Below, one piece after another: positions 26,173 to 38,128 of a stretch of 48,242 nucleotides of DNA. Numbering within the stretch: the first letter of the stretch is position 1; each line of letters starts with the position of its first letter. Position numbers and translations under genes: made by a program. This DNA comes from an uncultured Planctomycetaceae bacterium (GTDB lineage: Bacteria; Planctomycetota; Planctomycetia; Planctomycetales; Planctomycetaceae): NCBI GenBank assembly GCA_903871805.1, contig CAIQIE010000279.1, forward strand, positions 1-48,242, given 5' to 3'. The notes beneath the pieces were generated by a model. It was not told the DNA's origin, made no database searches, and saw only the letters and a program-made list of their open reading frames with translations.

Positions 26173-29100
26173 ATGAGTACTCAGCTTGATCCGGTCGTCA
26201 TTCGCAGGCTTCAGCAGTTCGCCAATCGTCGTCGCTGGCTGCTGACCCTGCGTGGCCTTTGCAGCGGGACGGTAACCTTTCTACTGTGCCTGGCGCTGGC
26301 TTCGTTTGTCGACTGGTACTGGCTGCTGACGGATCCGCAGCGCTGGGCGCTGTCGGTGTTTGTGTATCTGCCGGCGGTGATCATGATCTGGATGTCCAGC
26401 GTACGGCAATTGCTGCGGCGACTGCCCCGGGAAGAACTGGCGGCACGCATGGAACATCTGGAACCCGAGCTGCGGGAGCGATTGCTGTCGGCCGTGGAAC
26501 TGGCGGTTCAGGATCCTGCAGCAGTCAATGACTCCCCTGTGTTTCGAAGTCTGCTGCAGGCCGAAGTGGCTCAGCACATGGGCCCGCTTCAGGTGCGGGG
26601 ACTGTTGCCCTTCCAGCTCATTGGCCGCTGGACGCTGGCCGCGGGTGTGATGGTGTGCCTTGCGATATTCCTGATGACTTCCCGGGATGTTCGTTTTCGC
26701 CAGTTAGCCGTGCGCGCCATGTTGCCCATGGCCAATGTCGCCCGTGTGTCCCGCATCCGGATTCAGGTGCTGCAACCGACTCCGCATTCGCTGCTGCTGG
26801 CGGAAGACGAGACCGTTGCGGTTGTGGTGGATGTGCGTGGCGGGACGGTTGACGAAGTGACTCTCGAAACACGTTCGGAAAGTCAGGGCGTGGTTCGGCA
26901 GTCGATGCGGGGACGTTCAGACACCGAGTTCGCCGCCAACCTGCACATTCAGGATCCCAAACTGGAATATCGCATTCTGGCTGGCGACGCGATTACGGCA
27001 CGCTTTACGATTGAATCGCGCCCGCGACCGCGAGTAGTCTCGTTTACGAAAACGTTCGCATATCCGGAATACAGCCTGTTGCCCACAGAAACTCGCACGG
27101 AACCGGACGGCAGCCTTGTCGCACTGCAGGGAACCGACGTGGAACTCAGACTGCAGCCGGATCAGGACATTGCAACCGCGGAGCTGCGCATCGATCTGCT
27201 GAATTCGGATGATGTCCGCACCATTCCATTGACGCAGACGGCAGCGGCCATGCCGTCAAAACCGGCTCTCTGGACTGCGAAGGTGCCATTAACCGACGCG
27301 GGCAATTATCAGGTGCATCTGGTCTCTGCAGAAACCGGTTTTGAAAACACCTTCAGTCCACGGTATGAGATTCGGCCGCAGCCGGACCTGATTCCGCGGG
27401 CAGGTTTTGTGGATCAGCGTGAAACCTCACTGCTGTTGCCTCCGGACGATCTGCTGTCCCTGCGTGGCATGGCCGAAGATGACCTGCCCCTCGCGCGGCT
27501 GGACCAGGAAATTTCCATCAACGGCGATGAATGGCTGGTGGTGCCCCTGCAGATGGTTCCGGTGGATGGCACTGAAGGACGCAGTGTCACGGCAACATGG
27601 CAATGGGACCTGATTCCTCATCGACTGAAGCAGGGTGATCAGGTTCTGACCAGAATTGTGGCGACAGACAGACGCGGCAGTCGGGGAGAATCGGTGCCAT
27701 TGCGTGTGATCGTCGCCGACCGTGTCTTTGATCCGGACCGGCACACTCAAATGGAACTGAAACTGAGTCTGCAGCCGGAACTGGTCGCACTGGCCACCCA
27801 GCTGGGCGAACAGAAGGCTGCGGCCCTGCCGGCCATTGAACGACTGCGTGACACGAAAACCGAAGCGCAGCAGGTTGCCCTGGACCGATCCGCACTGCTC
27901 GATCTCGCTGTTCGCCAGCAGGAGATTTCGGAAAAACTGCTGACGCGGATTATTGAGGTGGAACGTGGCATGCAGGCCGGCAGCGATGCGTATGAATTGG
28001 AACTGACCGGACGGGTGGTCGCACGTCTGCAGACCGAATATGCCGCGGTGCCCTCATTTCTATTGTCTGTCGCAACACTGACCATCGACGAAAAACAGCG
28101 TCAGGCAGATCTGGAAGAACTCAAACGCATCTTTGAACGCTCCGCGGATGACGCGCGAGTCCTTTCGGAACATTATTCCTGGATGGCAGCCTGGAACTTT
28201 CTGAACGCCATTGCCGTGGACATGGATTCCATGCTGCGGCATCAGCAACTGGTTGTGGGCAGTCCGACTCAGACATGGCGACGTCTGGTTCGTCAGGAAA
28301 CTGTTCTGATCAGTCAATTGCGCCTGCTGGAACAACTGACACAGAAACATCGCGTGGGACTACCGCAGGCCTTCGAAGGGCCATTTGAGCAGCTTGTGGA
28401 CTGGTGTGAAACCTCCCGAGACCGCCTGCAGCAGGAAATGGAGTCCGAAGATCGTCTTGCAGAGCTGCAGAAGGTGTCCCGGAATCTTCTTGAGCAACTG
28501 CAGCAGCGACAGAAGTCCAATCCATTTGATGGCAATCTGCCTGGGCAATTGCAGAATGCATGGCGGGACCTGGAAAACCGCGCGGCCAACGTCGCCCCGG
28601 CGATCGACGAAGCGGCACGCGCGGCCGAACAGGAAAATCAGCTGCTGACACAGGCTGTTGAAGCTGATGATTCGGCACGCAGTCAGCAGTTGCGGGATCA
28701 GGCACAGCGCTCTGCTTCGGCTCTGGAGATGAAATCCCGGCGCAGCCTTGAACAGCTGCGAATCCGACGTGATCTAAGCCAGTCTCAGGCGGATCCGGAT
28801 CACCAGTATGCTGCTGATGCAGGGCTGGCTCTGCGTGCACTGACGTCGCTGCTGCATAAGCAACGCAGTCGGGAAGCCGAAGTGGACAAGGTTCCCGCGG
28901 CTCTTCTGGAAGTCGCACCGGCATGGCGCACTCTGGAAGCCGGCCACGAACTAGTGATCGCCGCAACGGTGCTCAGCCGACTTCACGAACTGGAACGCTG
29001 GGGGTCGCAGAAGCTGCAGTCGCTCAGTGATCATCCGAGGCACTGGGACTTGTTTCAGCAAACTGTGGATGTGGCAGCCAGGCGACTGGGCGAAGCTCGC

Positions 29101-31866
29101 ATGGACGGCAAGCTGATTGGCAGGCTGAATGAAACCCGCTGGTCGTCCTCCGCCAGAGACGCCGGACGCCGAATTACCGAACGCCGCTGGAAACGGGAAA
29201 TCCTGGTTTCCGCAGGAAATGAACTGTCATGGATCCGCGATGAACTGGACGCCGTACAGAACGATCTGCAGCCGGCGATGGCTGCAGCCCGCGCTGTCCT
29301 TGCAAAATACGCCCCCACGATTCCGGAACTTGCCGCCCAGACTGCGGCCGAAGTGCGACGGCTGGAAGAACAAACGCTGCAGACCGCCGATCGTCTGGAA
29401 AAGTCTAAACAGGAACCCGCAGAACAGCAGCAGGCACAACAGCAAATGCGGGATCTGCAGCAGCAACAGCAGCAGATCAACCGGCAACTGGATGACCTGC
29501 TGCAGGCCCTTGTGGAAGATGCCAACCGCCAGGATGTCTCGGATGATCAGCAGCAGGAACGGGCCCGCGATGCCGACGACAGCATGGCCATGATTCAGCC
29601 GCCGGCAACCGCCATGAACAAAGAACTGCAGGACGCTCAGGCTGCCGAAAATGCGGCAGACCAGAGTGCCGAACTGGCCCAGGCTGCAGAGCAGCAGGAA
29701 CGCACCGCGGATGTCCTCGACGTGGTTGCGGAACACTTCCGTCGGCTGAATGAGGGACAGGATGTCGCCCAGACCCGCCAGCAACTGCGACAGGCAGAAC
29801 AGGAACTGGGCATCACAGAACAGCTGGAACAGCAGTACGCCCAGGCGGACAGGCTGCAGCAGCAAATGCAGCAGACGCCGGAACAGCTGATGCAGGAACT
29901 GGAAGCCGAGCTGCAGAAAAATCCGGAGATGCAGCAGGCTCTTTCCGAAATCTCTCAGAACGCCTTGCAGGAAGCCCAGCGTGCTCTGCAGGACGCCGCC
30001 CTTGAAGATCAAAATCTGCAGAAAGCCAATGAACGTGCTGATACCAGCTTTCAGCAGCAGAAACGTGAACTGTCAGAAGACCTCCGCGAATTGGCTGCCG
30101 ACGCCTCCCGCCTGTCCGGCATGCTGGTGGCCCAGGCCAGCCAGTCCGCGGCTCAGGGCAAGGCACCCGAAGCCCAGCAGCAGTTCGCCGCTGCCCAGCA
30201 GAAGCTGAACCAGGCTGCCGCACAGGCCAATGCCGCACGGGAAGAACTGCTGCTTTCTGAACTTCAGGAGGCTGCAACTCAGACTCAGCAGTCCCTCCGT
30301 GAAGCGACCGATCTGCTGAAACAGGCACAGCAGACCTCTGAAACGGCAAAACAGGATGCGGCAAAATTCCCGGAACAGCCGGCTCGCGAGGCGCTTCAGA
30401 AAACGTCCGAACAGCAGCGACAACGTTTCCGGGAGCAGCAACAGAAAACCGCCAGCGATCTGGCCAAACAGACCGAAGACAATCGTGTGCGGACGGAACA
30501 GCAGATGCGTACGGTGGAGAAAGAACTGGAAGCCGCTGTGCAGAAAGCCCAAAAGGCGGCCGAACAACAGAAAAACGCTCCGGAAAATGCCGGGCTGCAG
30601 CAGGCACTGGCCCGTGAACAAAATGCCCAGCAGCAGGTTGAACAGAAACTGCAGGCCGCTCGACATCAAATGGATCGCGCGACAGAGAAAGCACAGACCG
30701 CCGCCCGACGTCGTGACGACATTGCCAAAACGCCGCAAACGCCGCTAGGCGACCCTAACCCGGCCGCACAACTGGCCGAACAGTACGCTGCCGAATCGCT
30801 GCAGGTGGCCACGGAACTGGGGGCAACCGCCGACAAATTAAATACGGCAGCCGACTTTGACAGCCAGCTCAAACCGCCCGAAGCACAACTGACGGCAGCC
30901 GACCAGCGACAGCAGGAAATTACGACTGACGTGCAGCAGGCCGCGGATGCGGTCGCCCGCGCCGCCCGTCACGAACGGCGTTTGAACAATCCCACCGCGG
31001 CCGACCCGCTGCAGCAGACTGCAGATCAGATCCAGCAGGCCGCAGCGAATGAATCCACCCAGGCCGAACGCCAGTTAGAGCTGGCGGCGACAGAAGCTCG
31101 ACAGGCCACTGCCAATGCTTCGGCCGCCGCGACGCCCAACGCACAGCCCCCCGGCAGCCCAACGGCAGACACTCCAACCGCTGCGGGCAATCCCGGATCC
31201 CCCGCCGGCCAACCCGCGGCCTCGCCAGACACTCCGGCCCCCGCCGACAACGCCCAGGCGTTACTGGCTCAGCAGGATCTGGTGGACGCCGAACAGGCCT
31301 TCGAACAGCGCGCTGATCAGCTCAACGGGATTCTGGAACCCCGAGCCGCCGAGGCCGCTGCCGCCGCCGCCGCTCAGGCCGAAGCCGCGCTTCAGTCCCC
31401 CGACGGATCACAGAATCCCGCTGCAGCCGCAGCACCCTCTGCTGAAGATCTTGCCCGCGGCCAGCAACTGGCCCGCACCCTCGACGAACTGGACCGCCAG
31501 ATGCAGGCCGCTCAGGCCCAGCCCGGAGGTCCGCCACAACAGGGTAGAACACCGGAAACACTGGCCCAATCTCTGACAAATCAGCAGTCCCGCATGGCTG
31601 CAGCCAGACAGCAGGCGCAACAACAGGCCAGGCAGGCCATGAACCAACCTGCCCAGCAGTCCGCGGACGGTTTTTCAGAACCACCAGCCGGGACGGAATT
31701 TGGTGTGGCCGATGTGCAGCGTAAAGAGAATACCAAATGGGGCAAATTACGCAGCCAGTCTGCAGAAGACGTCTCACGCGGGCAGTCCGAGCAGATTTCC
31801 GAGGCCTATCGCCGCAGCGTGGAATCTTATTTCAAAGTCCTTGCCGAACGTGCCCGGAAGAAATAA
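26173..31866 (+). CDS. Giant membrane-anchored Gln/Ala-rich coiled-coil protein (DUF4175-like)
   Basis: This 1897-residue protein has three N-terminal membrane helices (about 27-50, 58-76 and 149-168), then beta-rich domains at about 190-520. From about 530 to 1600 it is almost entirely helical heptad sequence. From about residue 1075 Gln, Ala and Glu dominate, with many Gln runs and charged repeats. An Ala/Pro-rich flexible stretch lies at about 1650-1720. The last 50 residues are a compact motif ([13 protein letters not shown]...[22 protein letters not shown]) that I recall from related planctomycete proteins. It could act as a long spacer or scaffold in the periplasm-like space. No enzymatic motif is visible. 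The role is inferred only from the MoxR/vWA operon. Confidence 0.85.
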   Translation: MSTQLDPVVIRRLQQFANRRRWLLTLRGLCSGTVTFLLCLALASFVDWYWLLTDPQRWALSVFVYLPAVIMIWMSSVRQLLRRLPREELAARMEHLEPELRERLLSAVELAVQDPAAVNDSPVFRSLLQAEVAQHMGPLQVRGLLPFQLIGRWTLAAGVMVCLAIFLMTSRDVRFRQLAVRAMLPMANVARVSRIRIQVLQPTPHSLLLAEDETVAVVVDVRGGTVDEVTLETRSESQGVVRQSMRGRSDTEFAANLHIQDPKLEYRILAGDAITARFTIESRPRPRVVSFTKTFAYPEYSLLPTETRTEPDGSLVALQGTDVELRLQPDQDIATAELRIDLLNSDDVRTIPLTQTAAAMPSKPALWTAKVPLTDAGNYQVHLVSAETGFENTFSPRYEIRPQPDLIPRAGFVDQRETSLLLPPDDLLSLRGMAEDDLPLARLDQEISINGDEWLVVPLQMVPVDGTEGRSVTATWQWDLIPHRLKQGDQVLTRIVATDRRGSRGESVPLRVIVADRVFDPDRHTQMELKLSLQPELVALATQLGEQKAAALPAIERLRDTKTEAQQVALDRSALLDLAVRQQEISEKLLTRIIEVERGMQAGSDAYELELTGRVVARLQTEYAAVPSFLLSVATLTIDEKQRQADLEELKRIFERSADDARVLSEHYSWMAAWNFLNAIAVDMDSMLRHQQLVVGSPTQTWRRLVRQETVLISQLRLLEQLTQKHRVGLPQAFEGPFEQLVDWCETSRDRLQQEMESEDRLAELQKVSRNLLEQLQQRQKSNPFDGNLPGQLQNAWRDLENRAANVAPAIDEAARAAEQENQLLTQAVEADDSARSQQLRDQAQRSASALEMKSRRSLEQLRIRRDLSQSQADPDHQYAADAGLALRALTSLLHKQRSREAEVDKVPAALLEVAPAWRTLEAGHELVIAATVLSRLHELERWGSQKLQSLSDHPRHWDLFQQTVDVAARRLGEARMDGKLIGRLNETRWSSSARDAGRRITERRWKREILVSAGNELSWIRDELDAVQNDLQPAMAAARAVLAKYAPTIPELAAQTAAEVRRLEEQTLQTADRLEKSKQEPAEQQQAQQQMRDLQQQQQQINRQLDDLLQALVEDANRQDVSDDQQQERARDADDSMAMIQPPATAMNKELQDAQAAENAADQSAELAQAAEQQERTADVLDVVAEHFRRLNEGQDVAQTRQQLRQAEQELGITEQLEQQYAQADRLQQQMQQTPEQLMQELEAELQKNPEMQQALSEISQNALQEAQRALQDAALEDQNLQKANERADTSFQQQKRELSEDLRELAADASRLSGMLVAQASQSAAQGKAPEAQQQFAAAQQKLNQAAAQANAAREELLLSELQEAATQTQQSLREATDLLKQAQQTSETAKQDAAKFPEQPAREALQKTSEQQRQRFREQQQKTASDLAKQTEDNRVRTEQQMRTVEKELEAAVQKAQKAAEQQKNAPENAGLQQALAREQNAQQQVEQKLQAARHQMDRATEKAQTAARRRDDIAKTPQTPLGDPNPAAQLAEQYAAESLQVATELGATADKLNTAADFDSQLKPPEAQLTAADQRQQEITTDVQQAADAVARAARHERRLNNPTAADPLQQTADQIQQAAANESTQAERQLELAATEARQATANASAAATPNAQPPGSPTADTPTAAGNPGSPAGQPAASPDTPAPADNAQALLAQQDLVDAEQAFEQRADQLNGILEPRAAEAAAAAAAQAEAALQSPDGSQNPAAAAAPSAEDLARGQQLARTLDELDRQMQAAQAQPGGPPQQGRTPETLAQSLTNQQSRMAAARQQAQQQARQAMNQPAQQSADGFSEPPAGTEFGVADVQRKENTKWGKLRSQSAEDVSRGQSEQISEAYRRSVESYFKVLAERARKK

Positions 31867-31888
31867 TCCGGACCATCGAGAAATTCCT

Positions 31889-33061
31889 ATGACACTCATT
31901 TTCCCACGCAGCGCGTTCTGTACTGAGGCATGGCCTTTGGGTCAGGGGCTTACGGCCGTTGTGCTGCTGAGCGGCCTGCTGACCACGGCTCTGCCGGCCC
32001 AGGAACCCGTAACGACGCCGGCCGTGAACGCGGCAGCGGCGGCGGATTCCCCGGGCACCTCCGTCTTCCGTAAAGACGAAGTGGACATTGCCGTAGAACG
32101 CGCTCTTGCGTGGCTCCTGACCAAACAGCGTGACGACGGAGCCATTCTGGACAAACAGCACGATACCACCATGACCGCCCTCGCGATTATGGCCATGGCC
32201 AGTGTCGGCACGCAGCCTGGCAATTCGACACCGGAAGCCCAGGCCATGGCGCGCGCTCTGGAGTTTGTCCTGCGGGAAGAACGCATTGATGATAAAGGCT
32301 ACTTTGGCAACAAAGACGGATCGCGGATGTATGGTCACGGAATTATCACCCTGATGCTGACAGAAATGCTGGGCATGGGCACCACCAGCGAGCAGGACCG
32401 ACTGATTCATGATCGATGTCAGAAAGCCATTGATCTGATCCTGAGTTCTCAGAAGGAAAAGAAGCCCATCCAGGCTCGCGGCGGTTGGCGATACACCCCC
32501 AACGCCGCGGATTCCGACCTCAGTGCTTCGGTCTGGCAATTGATGGCTCTGCGTTCGGCCAGCAATGATGGCCTTGACGTACCGGCCAGTGCCATCGCGG
32601 ACGCCGTGGAGTATTTGAAGCGGTCCTACGCCTCGCCCCTGGACCAGAATGGCCTGCCCACCAGAAAGGCCAGCGGGTTTTGTTATGAACCCAATCAGAA
32701 CAATCCGACTTTTACCATGACCGCGGCCGGATTGCTGGCCATGCAGGTCTGTGGAGAATATGAATCTCCCCTGGTCGCCGGGGCTGCCGACTGGCTGCTG
32801 GCGCATCCGCCGCAGTGGAAGGAACGATTCTGTTTTTACGGCACGTATTACTATGCACAGAGCATGTACCAGCGTGGCGGCGAACATTCCGACACCGCCC
32901 GCAAACTGGTGCAGGAAATGTTGCTGCCGAAGCAGGGTGCGGACGGATCATGGATTGCGGACAATGGGGAAGAAAAAGGTCACGGAGCGGTCTACAGTAC
33001 CGCGATGTCCATCTTAAGCTTAAGTGTGAAATATCATTACCTACCGATTTACCAAAAATAG
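31889..33061 (+). CDS. Secreted terpene-cyclase/prenyltransferase-fold repeat protein
   Basis: The 390-residue protein has a signal peptide (to about residue 37, ending near ALPAQEP) and then repeated helix pairs of the squalene-cyclase/prenyltransferase alpha-alpha toroid: [93 protein letters not shown]. The DxDD of squalene-hopene cyclases is absent, so this is not a terpene cyclase by motif. Related secreted toroid proteins are common beside planctomycete MoxR/vWA clusters. It starts 22 bp after the giant gene and closes the operon. Confidence 0.88.
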   Translation: MTLIFPRSAFCTEAWPLGQGLTAVVLLSGLLTTALPAQEPVTTPAVNAAAAADSPGTSVFRKDEVDIAVERALAWLLTKQRDDGAILDKQHDTTMTALAIMAMASVGTQPGNSTPEAQAMARALEFVLREERIDDKGYFGNKDGSRMYGHGIITLMLTEMLGMGTTSEQDRLIHDRCQKAIDLILSSQKEKKPIQARGGWRYTPNAADSDLSASVWQLMALRSASNDGLDVPASAIADAVEYLKRSYASPLDQNGLPTRKASGFCYEPNQNNPTFTMTAAGLLAMQVCGEYESPLVAGAADWLLAHPPQWKERFCFYGTYYYAQSMYQRGGEHSDTARKLVQEMLLPKQGADGSWIADNGEEKGHGAVYSTAMSILSLSVKYHYLPIYQK

Positions 33062-33502
33062 GTTGAACGACAAAAAGGTGTCAGGTCTCATTCATTCAAC
33101 GGGCTGCAAGACAAATGCTTTCACACAAACCGAAACCACCCACATCCCGCCCAACAGAAATCGTGTGCATTCGTAGTGAAAAACATTAACTCGTGTCGCC
33201 ACGTCAGGGCTTTGGCCGCGTGCGGGCACTGGTCCATGGGCTCGCGCTCAATGGCGACTACATGCCGCCCCATTCAGGGCTGAATCGCAGGCGATAGATG
33301 GTGGCGCTGCCTCGAAACAGGGACTATTTACTGAAATCCGTTCCGGAAAATCTCAAAAAAATTGCGAAAACGCCCATCCAGTCCCATCCCAAATCCCGCA
33401 CCGGGAAAACCGGAAGAGGGCTGTTCTTGCGTTGGTTTGCTGACTGTCGCATAATCCAGCCACGGGCGTTGTGATGTGTTGGTTTCAGGAGAGCGATAAA
33501 CA
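33062..33502. other. Gap behind the MoxR operon
   Basis: I see no gene in these 441 bp and no convincing intrinsic terminator. A short motif AAAAAGGTGTCAGG at 33072-33085 resembles AAAAGTGTCAGG at 45878-45889 and may belong to a dispersed repeat family; two copies are too few to say. The promoter of the next gene is not obvious. Confidence 0.35.
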
Positions 33503-33811
33503 GTGACCAGTCCGCTGAATCAACTTCCAGCTTCGTCCTGCGGGACGGTGCCGGGTAGTGTTCCGGTTTTCAATTGCATCGTCATCCTTCGATGCGACCC
33601 GCTGACAGGTCGCACGTCCGGGCGAGTCGCGAATCTGCAGGGGATTACGGGCGAAGCCAACAGCGAACGAGATCTCCTGTTTCAACTGACAAGGCGATTT
33701 CGAGACTTACTGCGCGGCAGTGTGTCCAGCGGCCAGCCACTTGCCTGGGTCGATCCTGCTGAAGAACCCGGGCAGGGGGAACAACAGCGATTCATTCCCA
33801 TTCATCTCTGA
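33503..33811 (+). CDS. Small conserved planctomycete protein (HicB-like fold suspected)
   Basis: The 102-residue protein has a strand-rich core (FNCIVILRCDPLTGRTSGRVANLQGITGEANSERDLLFQL) that resembles the partial RNase H-like fold of HicB-type proteins, and a conserved end (PWAWVDPAEEPGQGEQQRFIPIHL-like; here LAWVDPAEEP then EQQRFIPIHL). I recall similar small proteins in planctomycetes but not a function. The GTG start at 33503 is supported by AGGAGAG at 33487-33493. No HicA-like toxin is adjacent. Pyruvate kinase follows 137 bp later on the same strand. Confidence 0.65.
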   Translation: MTSPLNQLPASSCGTVPGSVPVFNCIVILRCDPLTGRTSGRVANLQGITGEANSERDLLFQLTRRFRDLLRGSVSSGQPLAWVDPAEEPGQGEQQRFIPIHL

Positions 33812-33948
33812 AAATCCTCTCTGACCGCCCCGTCCTGCACTTCAGGTGTTTCCTGCCCTGACGTTGTCTTTCTGACCAGCCCACGGTCAGACAGTCACAG
33901 AAGTCCTCCTGCATTTTTGAACAGTCAATTCTTCCTCGGAGAACCGTT

Positions 33949-35418
33949 GTGTCTTCAAAAGACAGTGCCAGTGTAACATCAAAGATGGCAAAGACGCGTA
34001 TCATCGCGACGCTCGGACCAGCCAGTGAGTCTCTGGACATTTTGCGTTCGCTGGTGCTGGAAGGCGTCGATGTCTTTCGTCTGAATTTCGCCCATGGTAC
34101 TCATACATGGCTATCAGAACTGGTCCGAAAAATTCGTCAGATATCCGCGGAACTGGAGCGCCCGATCGGCATTCTTGGAGATCTGTCGGGGCCCAAAATC
34201 AGACTGGGTGAACTGGCCGGCGGCGAGACGCTGTGTGCCGAAGGGGCGCTATTTCGATTTATACGCGGTACCGAATCTCAACAGTCCACGGACCTGACAT
34301 GTACCTATGAGCCGCTGATTGATGACGTTCGTCCGGGCGATCGGATTCTGCTGGCCGACGGCACGGTTGCCATGCAGGTCGTCGATAAAGATGCAACGGC
34401 GGGCTGGGTTCAGTGCCAGGTCACTCAGGCTGGCAGAATTCGCAGCCGTCAGGGAGTCAATCTACCCGGCGTGGCACTCAGCACCCCAAGTGTGACGGAA
34501 AAGGACCGGAAGGACCTCGAATGGGCGTTGCAGCACCAGCTGGATTTTATCGGGCTGAGTTTTGTCCGGCATGCGGACGATATTTGTGGGTTGCAGCAGC
34601 TGATCGCCTCTTATCGGCCTCGCTCGACGCCACTGATCGTTGCCAAGATCGAAAAGACCGAAGCCATTGATCACCTGGACGCGATTCTGCAGGTCACGGA
34701 TGCTGTGATGGTAGCGCGAGGTGATCTGGGTGTTGAGGCCGAGATCAGTCGCGTGCCGATTCTTCAAAAGCACATCATTCGTCGCTGCAATCTGCTCAGA
34801 ATTCCCGTCATCACAGCCACTCAGATGCTGGACAGCATGCAGACCAATGATCTTCCAACCCGCGCGGAGGTGACGGATGTGGCCAATGCGGTTCTGGATG
34901 GCACCGACGCCGTGATGCTGTCCGGAGAAACGGCAATCGGACATAATCCGGTGCAGTGTGTGCGCATGATGGATCGCATCGCCAGAGAGGCGGAACCGCT
35001 GGTCACCGGAATGACTCTGTCGGCGACTCCGGATGAGGAATCACGCCGTGCAAGGCCCATCACTGAAGCGGTGACGCGGGGCGCCATCGCTGCGGCCGAT
35101 TATCTGGGCGCGGATCTGATTGTTGTGACCACGGTCACAGGGCGTACAGCCCTTGCGTTGTCACGCATGCGGGGTAAGGTGCCAATTCTTGCGTTCACGG
35201 ATCGGGAAGAGGTCGCTCGCCGCATGTGTCTATATTGGGGTGTGACACCCATTCTGAATCGAGCGGTTCAGCAGTCCGCAGATGTGCTGCTTCAGGTGGC
35301 GATTCCCTGGGGTAAACGCAACGGAACGTTGTCGCCTGGAAGCAAAGTGATCATCGTGGGCCACACGGCATGGCTGGGAGAAACCCACGATTTGATGATG
35401 GTTCACGTTGTGGATTAA
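33949..35418 (+). CDS. pyk: Pyruvate kinase
   Basis: The 489-residue enzyme converts phosphoenolpyruvate and ADP to pyruvate and ATP in glycolysis. The barrel starts at TRIIATLGPAS. Substrate-binding motifs are FRLNFAHG (43-50, Ala in place of the usual Ser) and GDLSGPKIRLG. The catalytic lysine is Lys233 in VAKIEK, the metal site is ARGDLGVE, and ITATQMLDSM and MLSGETAIG are typical. The allosteric C-terminal domain is present. The GTG start at 33949 has GGAG eight to nine bases upstream; an ATG at 33985 lacks a ribosome binding site. Confidence 0.96.
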   Translation: MSSKDSASVTSKMAKTRIIATLGPASESLDILRSLVLEGVDVFRLNFAHGTHTWLSELVRKIRQISAELERPIGILGDLSGPKIRLGELAGGETLCAEGALFRFIRGTESQQSTDLTCTYEPLIDDVRPGDRILLADGTVAMQVVDKDATAGWVQCQVTQAGRIRSRQGVNLPGVALSTPSVTEKDRKDLEWALQHQLDFIGLSFVRHADDICGLQQLIASYRPRSTPLIVAKIEKTEAIDHLDAILQVTDAVMVARGDLGVEAEISRVPILQKHIIRRCNLLRIPVITATQMLDSMQTNDLPTRAEVTDVANAVLDGTDAVMLSGETAIGHNPVQCVRMMDRIAREAEPLVTGMTLSATPDEESRRARPITEAVTRGAIAAADYLGADLIVVTTVTGRTALALSRMRGKVPILAFTDREEVARRMCLYWGVTPILNRAVQQSADVLLQVAIPWGKRNGTLSPGSKVIIVGHTAWLGETHDLMMVHVVD

Positions 35419-35488
35419 TGTCCTGTGAGAGCGGGGCTTGTGCAATCCAGCGAGTGTGTTGCCTGTGCTGGACGTACTCCATGCACTT

Positions 35489-38128
35489 TCAGGACGGCTT
35501 GCGTTTTTTGCGCGAGCTGTCTTTGTCCGGGCCCGGGCTCGTCTGTAGATCCGGTCGTCGCGTGGGCGGTCCGCAGAACAGGATTTCACCTCCGCGGTCA
35601 GCGGCATCCGGACCGATGTTCAGGACCCAGTCACACGCCCGGATGACTTCTTCGTTGTGCTCAATGACGACCACACTGTGACCGAGTTTCACCAGTTGCT
35701 GCAGGTGGGAAGTGAGCATACGGACATCGCTGGCGTGCAGCCCACTGGTGGGTTCGTCAAGTACATATAAGGTATGTTCCTGGGACGGAATGGACAGTTC
35801 AGCCGCCAGACGGGCCCGCTGACTTTCTCCGCCGGAGAAGGTGCTGGTGGGCTGTCCAAGTGGCAGGTAGCCCAGTCCGACCTGGCAAAATGTCTGCAGG
35901 ATTTCTCTGAGACGTTGAAATTCCTGAAAGAAGTCACGGGCTTCGTCCACTCGCATACGCAGGATATCGGCCACGGATTTTTCGCGGAACAGGATCGAGC
36001 GTATGGTCTGGCTGAAGCGTGTGCCATGACAGACCGGGCAGGTGATCGTGGCGTTGGGAAGAAAGGCCATGCGGACATTGCGGGTGCCTGTTCCCTGACA
36101 TTCTGCACAGCGTCCGGAACCGGAGTTGAAACTGAAGGCCTGGGATTTAAAGCCCTTCGCTCGGGCTTCGCGGGTCTTTGCAAACAATTTTCGAATGTCA
36201 TCCCAGATGGGCGTCAGGGTCACAAGGCAGGAACGTGCAGAACGGCCAGCCGGGGTCTGATCCAGAGAGACCAGCCTGTGAATATGCGTGATACCTTCGA
36301 TACGATCGCAGTCCGTATCAGCGGCGGCTGTCAGTGGATCACGTCCTGCTGTCAGTACGGCATGAAGGTAAGGAACCAGCGTCCCCCGGATCAGTGAGCT
36401 TTTGCCGGAACCACTGACGCCAGTGACAGCGACAAGCCGATTAAGCGGGATCTCTGCGGAGATATTTTTCAGGTTGTGACAGCGTGCGCCGACAATTTTC
36501 AGGATCAGTTCTGCCGGTTCGCATAACGCTTCTGAAGCATCGGAAGCCTCTGCGGAGTGATGCTTTCGTTCCTGCAGGCTGCGAAGGAATCGGCCGGTGG
36601 GAGAATCACTTTGGCGGCAACAATCTTCCGGCGTCCCGGAAAACAGCAATTCGCCGCCATCAGCCCCCGCTGCCGGCCCCAGATCCAGTAACCAGTCTGC
36701 CGCCTGAATGACGTCGGGATCATGTTCCACAACGATCACCGTTCCTCCGGAATCGCGAAGTTGCCGCAGTGCCTGCAGCAGGCGGTGCGTGTCCCGTGGA
36801 TGCAGTCCCGCCGTGGGTTCATCCAGAACGAAATGAGCTCCGAAAAGGCGGGAGGACAGACAGGCGGCCAATCGGGCCCGCTGATACTCGCCCCCGGACA
36901 ATGATCGCGTTGGTCGGTTCAGAGTCAGATAGCCCACACCCACATCGTTCAGACACTGTAGTCGCGAATGAACATCGGGAATCGTGCGTTCCGCCACCAG
37001 TTTCGCTTCCTGAGTCAGCAGGCCGGGCTCATGCATTTGCTGCAGCCACGTTGCCGCCCGCTGCTGTGCCGCATGGACACTCAGTCGACAGAAGTCCGGC
37101 AGGGTCATCCCCAGAAACGTCATCTTCCGTGAAAATGGCAGCAGACGCGTGCCTTCGCAGGCCCGACAGGGAATCGTCCGGAACGTGACCGTTTCGCCCT
37201 CCACAGCAGTTCCTTCCACTCCCATCCCATGGCACTCTGGACAGGCTCCGCGGGGAGAATGAAAGCTGAAACTGCCCGGTTCCGGTGTCAGAAAGTTCAG
37301 ATCACAGTCCGGACAGCAGTAGCGTGTGCTGTAGAGTTTTTCGGTCCATGCTCCGTCCTGTTCATAGCTGATCAGACAGGTACCTTCGCTTTCCCGACAG
37401 GCCAGTTCGATCGATTCCCGAAGCCGCGTGGCAATCCCTTCTTTCATCACGATGCGATCGACAATGGCTTCGATCTGATGAGACTTCGCGGGGTTGAGGG
37501 CAGGGGCTTCTGCGATGTCGACAATGGCGCCGTCGATGCGCGCCCGCACAAAACCGCTTCGCACAATTCGATCCAGTGCCTCCTGATGTCCCCCTTTTTT
37601 TGCCCGCACCATCGGCGAAAGAACCATCAGCTTTGTGCGGTCCGGAAGTCGCAGGGTCCGACTGACAATCTGATCGACGGACTGCCGCTGCACTTCCCTG
37701 TTGCACTGAGTACAGTGGGCTGTACCGGCACGGGCGTAAAGCAAGCGGAGAAAATCATAGATTTCCGTTGTGACGGCAAGTGTACTTCGCTGCGGGACAG
37801 TCGAACTGCGCTGATCCACACTGATTGCCGGGGCCAGTCCGGTAATTTCATCCACATCGGCCCGCGGCAGTTGGTGCAGCAGGCCCCGGGTTTTCACGGA
37901 AACACATTCCAGATAGCGTCTCTGGCTTTCCGCAAAAATCGTATCAAATGCCAGCGAGCTTTTTCCGGAACCGCTGACACCCGTGACCACAATCAACTTT
38001 CCACACGGAATGTCCGTAGACAGATTTTTGAGGTTATGCGTGCGAGCACCACGGATACGAATGGTGCGTTGCCCCGGGACAGCCACTTCAACGGTCGAGA
38101 ATGAACCCTGTGAGTTACTGTCTGACAT
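35489..38128 (-). CDS. uvrA: Excinuclease ABC subunit A (UvrA-type)
   Basis: The 879-residue ABC-type ATPase recognises DNA damage with UvrB. Two ATPase halves are present. The first has Walker A GVSGSGKS (50-57), the UvrB-binding insert ([20 protein letters not shown]), zinc module CPDC...CPEC, signature [12 protein letters not shown] and [13 protein letters not shown]. The second has [14 protein letters not shown], zinc module CAEC...[16 protein letters not shown] and [13 protein letters not shown]. It is about 60 residues shorter than common UvrA, and the segment [19 protein letters not shown] differs from the usual YARQFL version. It may be a divergent paralogue rather than the housekeeping copy. 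The ATG at 38128 (MSDSNSQG) precedes the conserved [14 protein letters not shown]. Confidence 0.9.
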   Translation of the reverse strand: MSDSNSQGSFSTVEVAVPGQRTIRIRGARTHNLKNLSTDIPCGKLIVVTGVSGSGKSSLAFDTIFAESQRRYLECVSVKTRGLLHQLPRADVDEITGLAPAISVDQRSSTVPQRSTLAVTTEIYDFLRLLYARAGTAHCTQCNREVQRQSVDQIVSRTLRLPDRTKLMVLSPMVRAKKGGHQEALDRIVRSGFVRARIDGAIVDIAEAPALNPAKSHQIEAIVDRIVMKEGIATRLRESIELACRESEGTCLISYEQDGAWTEKLYSTRYCCPDCDLNFLTPEPGSFSFHSPRGACPECHGMGVEGTAVEGETVTFRTIPCRACEGTRLLPFSRKMTFLGMTLPDFCRLSVHAAQQRAATWLQQMHEPGLLTQEAKLVAERTIPDVHSRLQCLNDVGVGYLTLNRPTRSLSGGEYQRARLAACLSSRLFGAHFVLDEPTAGLHPRDTHRLLQALRQLRDSGGTVIVVEHDPDVIQAADWLLDLGPAAGADGGELLFSGTPEDCCRQSDSPTGRFLRSLQERKHHSAEASDASEALCEPAELILKIVGARCHNLKNISAEIPLNRLVAVTGVSGSGKSSLIRGTLVPYLHAVLTAGRDPLTAAADTDCDRIEGITHIHRLVSLDQTPAGRSARSCLVTLTPIWDDIRKLFAKTREARAKGFKSQAFSFNSGSGRCAECQGTGTRNVRMAFLPNATITCPVCHGTRFSQTIRSILFREKSVADILRMRVDEARDFFQEFQRLREILQTFCQVGLGYLPLGQPTSTFSGGESQRARLAAELSIPSQEHTLYVLDEPTSGLHASDVRMLTSHLQQLVKLGHSVVVIEHNEEVIRACDWVLNIGPDAADRGGEILFCGPPTRRPDLQTSPGPDKDSSRKKRKPS

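Noticed and set aside
29227..30738. Leu/Phe-rich minus-strand frames that look like membrane proteins
   Set aside because: They are the reverse reading of the Gln/Ala-rich coiled coil (CAG/CTG codons give Leu), not genes.
31889..33061. Functional squalene-hopene cyclase
   Set aside because: The fold repeats are present but the DxDD catalytic motif is absent and the protein is secreted and much shorter.
33072..33085. Shared AAAA(A)(G)GTGTCAGG motif at 33072 and 45878 as a dispersed repeat
   Set aside because: Only two short copies with differing flanks; too little to call a repeat family.
33503..33811. HicAB toxin-antitoxin pair
   Set aside because: No HicA-like double-stranded RNA-binding small protein is adjacent on either side.
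37229..38104. Plus-strand open frame (291 codons) inside uvrA
   Set aside because: It lies opposite the conserved N-terminal ATPase half of UvrA and has no motif of its own.
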